A stretch of 64,000 nucleotides of DNA. It comes from Alphaproteobacteria bacterium. Its GTDB lineage: Bacteria > Pseudomonadota > Alphaproteobacteria > Rhizobiales > Rhizobiaceae. The stretch spans positions 1 to 64,000 of the forward strand of contig JAJRQF010000114.1 of NCBI GenBank assembly GCA_024280375.1, read 5' to 3'. Positions 62,010-64,000 of this stretch are shown here, one piece after another (the stretch's first letter is position 1; each line of letters opens with the position of its first letter). Position numbers and translations under genes: made by a program. Below the pieces are notes generated by a model, which saw only the letters and a program-made list of their open reading frames with translations, was not told the DNA's origin and searched no databases.

Positions 62010-62960
62010 ATGGCAAAGAAATTCGCGTCTCAGGCAGATATGGACGAGAAAGAGATTTCATTTACTGAAATTGGTAAAGATTTATGGGCCTTTACCGCCG
62101 AGGGTGATCCCAATACCGGGGTGATTATTGGCGATGATAGCGTGATGATTATTGATGCGCAGGCAACGCCACGGCTTGCCAATGTGGTGATCGAAAAAAT
62201 CCGGGGCGTGACCGATAAGCCGATCAAGCATGTGGTTTTATCGCATTATCATGCGGTACGGGTGCTTGGGGCATCTGCTTATAATGCGCCAGAAATTATC
62301 ATGTCTGAAAAAGCCCGTTCGATGGTGGTTGAACGCGGCCAAGAGGACTGGGATAGCGAATTTGAGCGTTTTCCGCGGTTGTTTCAAGGTCACGAATCCA
62401 TTCCGGGGCTTACCTGGCCAACCACAACTTTCAACGACCGTATGAGCGTTTATCTGGGTAATCGACGGGTCGATTTGATGTTTATGGGCAGGGCACATAC
62501 GGCCGGCGATATCGTTGCCTATGTGGGTGATGAAAATGTCATGTTTACCGGTGATATCGTTGAGTATAAATCGGCCTGCTATTGCGGCGATGGGCATTTT
62601 CATGATTGGCCTGATACTTTGAATGAAATTCGAGCATGGGAAGTGGATGCCATTGCGCCGGGGCGCGGTGATGCGCTGGTTGGGCGAAAAATGGTCAATG
62701 CAGCGCTGGATTCGACCGAAGATTTTGTCACCACGACCTATAAATCGGTGGCCCGTGTGGCTCTTAGAGGCGGTTCGTTGAAAGAAGCATGGGATGCATG
62801 CCGCGAGGTCTGTGATCCGAAATTTGGCGATTACGCGATCTATGAGCATTGCCTGCCGTTCAATGTTTCGCGTGCCTATGATGAGGCCCGCGATATGGAC
62901 ACACCAAAAATCTGGACGGCGGCGCGAGATATTGAAATGTGGGAGGCTTTGCAGAGCTAG
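62010..62960 (+). CDS. MBL-fold hydrolase with altered metal motif
   Basis: A 316-residue metallo-beta-lactamase-fold protein. The HxHxDH motif reads H-Y-H-A-V-R, so the Asp and third His are missing. Later motifs are H in G-R-A-H-T-A-G-D and D in F-T-G-D-I-V; the last usual His region reads A-P-G-R-G-D. One or both metal sites are therefore probably altered. S-H-Y-H-A-V-R-V-L-G-A is, from memory, a conserved form in Hyphomicrobiales. Substrate unknown. A small membrane protein starts immediately after its stop. Confidence 0.83.
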   Translation: MAKKFASQADMDEKEISFTEIGKDLWAFTAEGDPNTGVIIGDDSVMIIDAQATPRLANVVIEKIRGVTDKPIKHVVLSHYHAVRVLGASAYNAPEIIMSEKARSMVVERGQEDWDSEFERFPRLFQGHESIPGLTWPTTTFNDRMSVYLGNRRVDLMFMGRAHTAGDIVAYVGDENVMFTGDIVEYKSACYCGDGHFHDWPDTLNEIRAWEVDAIAPGRGDALVGRKMVNAALDSTEDFVTTTYKSVARVALRGGSLKEAWDACREVCDPKFGDYAIYEHCLPFNVSRAYDEARDMDTPKIWTAARDIEMWEALQS

Positions 62961-63296
62961 ATGCCGATTTGGGCTGCCGTAATATCAGTGATACTGATGG
63001 CAATTACCGGGGTTGCTTTTCTCAGAATGTTTTATTTCCAAGCAAAAGTTATTTTGACTTTTCCAGTGTTAAAAATGGAACAGCTTGAGCGACTCAGAAT
63101 TGGACCGTGGTCAGAAAAAGAAACAGTTTTGCGTTCAAAATGGGCGCGCTCAATTTTGCATGTCTTGGTTGCATTTGTCTTCTTGGCTGTCTGGGTATTC
63201 TTTGTTCAGTTGTTTGGATTAAATGGTCCGGTTGAATGCTTGACCAATGCAAAGGCCAGTGGATTCTCAAGGGCTAACTGTCCTCCTATTTTATAG
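62961..63296 (+). CDS. Small membrane protein of unknown function
   Basis: A 111-residue protein with two hydrophobic helices (about 4-25 and 66-88) and a charged loop between them (K-M-E-Q-L-E-R-L-R-I-G-P-W-S-E-K-E). It ends with two cysteines in S-G-F-S-R-A-N-C-P. ATG directly abuts the MBL gene stop, so the two genes are almost certainly cotranscribed. No family recognised. Confidence 0.65.
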   Translation: MPIWAAVISVILMAITGVAFLRMFYFQAKVILTFPVLKMEQLERLRIGPWSEKETVLRSKWARSILHVLVAFVFLAVWVFFVQLFGLNGPVECLTNAKASGFSRANCPPIL

Positions 63297-63310
63297 TATG
63301 AGAATTGCTG

Positions 63311-63688
63311 CTAAATTACTACCACATCATAAAGGCGGATGTTTTTATCCATGGTCATGATTGTTAAATTTTCCATTTGCGCCTGCGCCACCAACATTCG
63401 GTCAAATGGATCGCGGTGATGATGGGGCAGGTGGGAGACCGCGAGCGCGTGTTCTGGGAGGATAGGTAAGATGGAGATATCGCTGTTTTCAATATCCTTT
63501 AGCAAACCTGGGGGCATTATCAGTTTGCCAATACCAATTTTAATGGCAATTTCCCAAATCGAGACAATGCTTATGAACTTATTGACATCGCCTGTCATTA
63601 ACCGAAAGTGCCGTTCTTTCAGTTTGTTGTCGTCATTCAAATCCCAGAGCAAGATATGAGTATCAATCAGATAACCAGTATCACTCAC
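63311..63688 (-). CDS. PIN-domain (VapC-like) toxin
   Basis: A 125-residue PIN ribonuclease. N-terminal acid in Y-L-I-D-T-H-I-L-L-W (D9), middle I-V-S-I-W-E-I-A-I-K, and later D-P-F-D-R-M-L-V-A-Q-A and T-M-D-K-N, giving the usual acidic quartet. Probably cleaves tRNA or rRNA. Its ATG overlaps the antitoxin stop by four bases (ATGA). Confidence 0.9.
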   Translation of the reverse strand: MSDTGYLIDTHILLWDLNDDNKLKERHFRLMTGDVNKFISIVSIWEIAIKIGIGKLIMPPGLLKDIENSDISILPILPEHALAVSHLPHHHRDPFDRMLVAQAQMENLTIMTMDKNIRLYDVVVI

Positions 63689-63909
63689 TTGATGTATTCA
63701 TCCCATTCAGGGCCCAGCTCATCAAAGTCATCCGCCATCCAAATTTTACCCTTCATGGCTCCATGCAAGGATTTCTTCTTCGCCGGTTTTTCGGCAATGA
63801 TTTTCACATATGGCTTGCCGTGCTTGGTGATCGCTATTTCCTCTCCATTCGCTGCTTTGCGAAGGATTTCGGAAACATTGGCTTTCATTTCAGCGACGGT
63901 GATGTTCAT
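63685..63909 (-). CDS. Phd/YefM family antitoxin
   Basis: A 74-residue antitoxin. N-terminal M-N-I-T-V-A-E-M-K-A-N-V-S-E-I-L and I-A-I-T-K-H-G-K-P match Phd/YefM DNA-binding folds; the C-terminal part D-D-F-D-E-L-G-P-E-W is the toxin-binding tail. ATG 63909 with GGAGCC is chosen over the longer frame to 63987. Partner of the PIN toxin. Confidence 0.88.
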   Translation of the reverse strand: MNITVAEMKANVSEILRKAANGEEIAITKHGKPYVKIIAEKPAKKKSLHGAMKGKIWMADDFDELGPEWDEYIK

Positions 63910-63979
63910 GACAGGCTCCAGTTCTGGCCATAATATAGGCCATAATTTGGGTATTTGCAAGTTTAAGGCGGGATAGAAA

Positions 63980-64000
63980 ATGCCCAAAATCTTTGAAACG
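63980..64000 (+). CDS. Possible start of a gene cut by the window end
   Basis: An ATG at 63980 (M-P-K-I-F-E-T...) follows GGCGGGATAG and stays open to the last base. Only seven codons are visible, so the product cannot be judged. Confidence 0.3.

Overview
The window looks like chromosome of a denitrifying alphaproteobacterium of moderate GC, most likely Hyphomicrobiales (Rhizobiales). Three things point there: a nirK-type nitrite reductase with nirV, nnrS and nnrU; malonyl-CoA synthetase, BKACE and many ABC transporters; and intergenic repeats built around a CAAAACCGGTT core, which I recall as common in that order. I found no rRNA, tRNA, CRISPR array, transposase or phage gene. Genus-level placement is not possible from the sequence alone.

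Layout. 1-5.1 kb: the end of a TPR protein, an M20 peptidase, a periplasmic cupredoxin, an SDR and a secreted Asn/Gly-rich repeat protein. 5.4-9.2 kb: an nnrS-nnrU-FAD oxidase operon behind an FNR/NnrR-type box, with a DUF454 gene divergent. 9.3-10.4 kb: a flavodoxin-fold oxidoreductase and a RidA-like protein. 10.5-18.7 kb: a seven-gene operon joining an NMT1/THI5-type ABC transporter to a nucleotidase, a creatininase-family hydrolase, a cytosine-deaminase-like amidohydrolase and an FAD dehydrogenase. 19-24.6 kb: a TPP lyase, E1 alpha/beta dehydrogenase subunits, an internally duplicated protein of unknown function and a DMT transporter. 24.8-29 kb: an SDR/FAH-hydrolase pair and a di-heme oxidoreductase with an MFS carrier. 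29-31.8 kb: nirK-cytochrome-nirV. 32-37.7 kb: a sulfatase-fold membrane enzyme, ALDH and Fe-ADH, and a MetE-like protein. 38-42.7 kb: a polyamine-type ABC transporter whose last permease carries an unusual repeat tail. 43-50 kb: a molybdenum hydroxylase, matB, BKACE and an SDR. 50-56 kb: glpD, a TMEM43-like protein, argE, pncA and a VOC-cupin fusion. 56-64 kb: hicAB, a four-gene envelope/cyclase operon (beta-barrel TPR, FecR, acyltransferase, CHASE2-adenylate cyclase), a variant MBL-fold protein and a PIN/antitoxin pair.

How the genes fit together. nirK and nnrS share the same promoter architecture: a TTGAT-N4-GTCAA box with a -10-like hexamer centred 32 bp downstream. Nitrite reduction and the NO-linked nnrSU operon are therefore probably co-induced by one Crp/Fnr-family regulator encoded elsewhere. 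Most other genes form transport-plus-catabolism modules for small nitrogenous or carboxylic compounds.

The least explained items are the duplicated GSHGG protein (22920), the heterocycle-type operon (10550-18721), the FecR/beta-barrel/CHASE2-cyclase operon (56722-61717), the FGFSGNGN-repeat secreted protein (4000-5082), the repeat-tailed permease (41440) and a composite intergenic repeat family with three copies.
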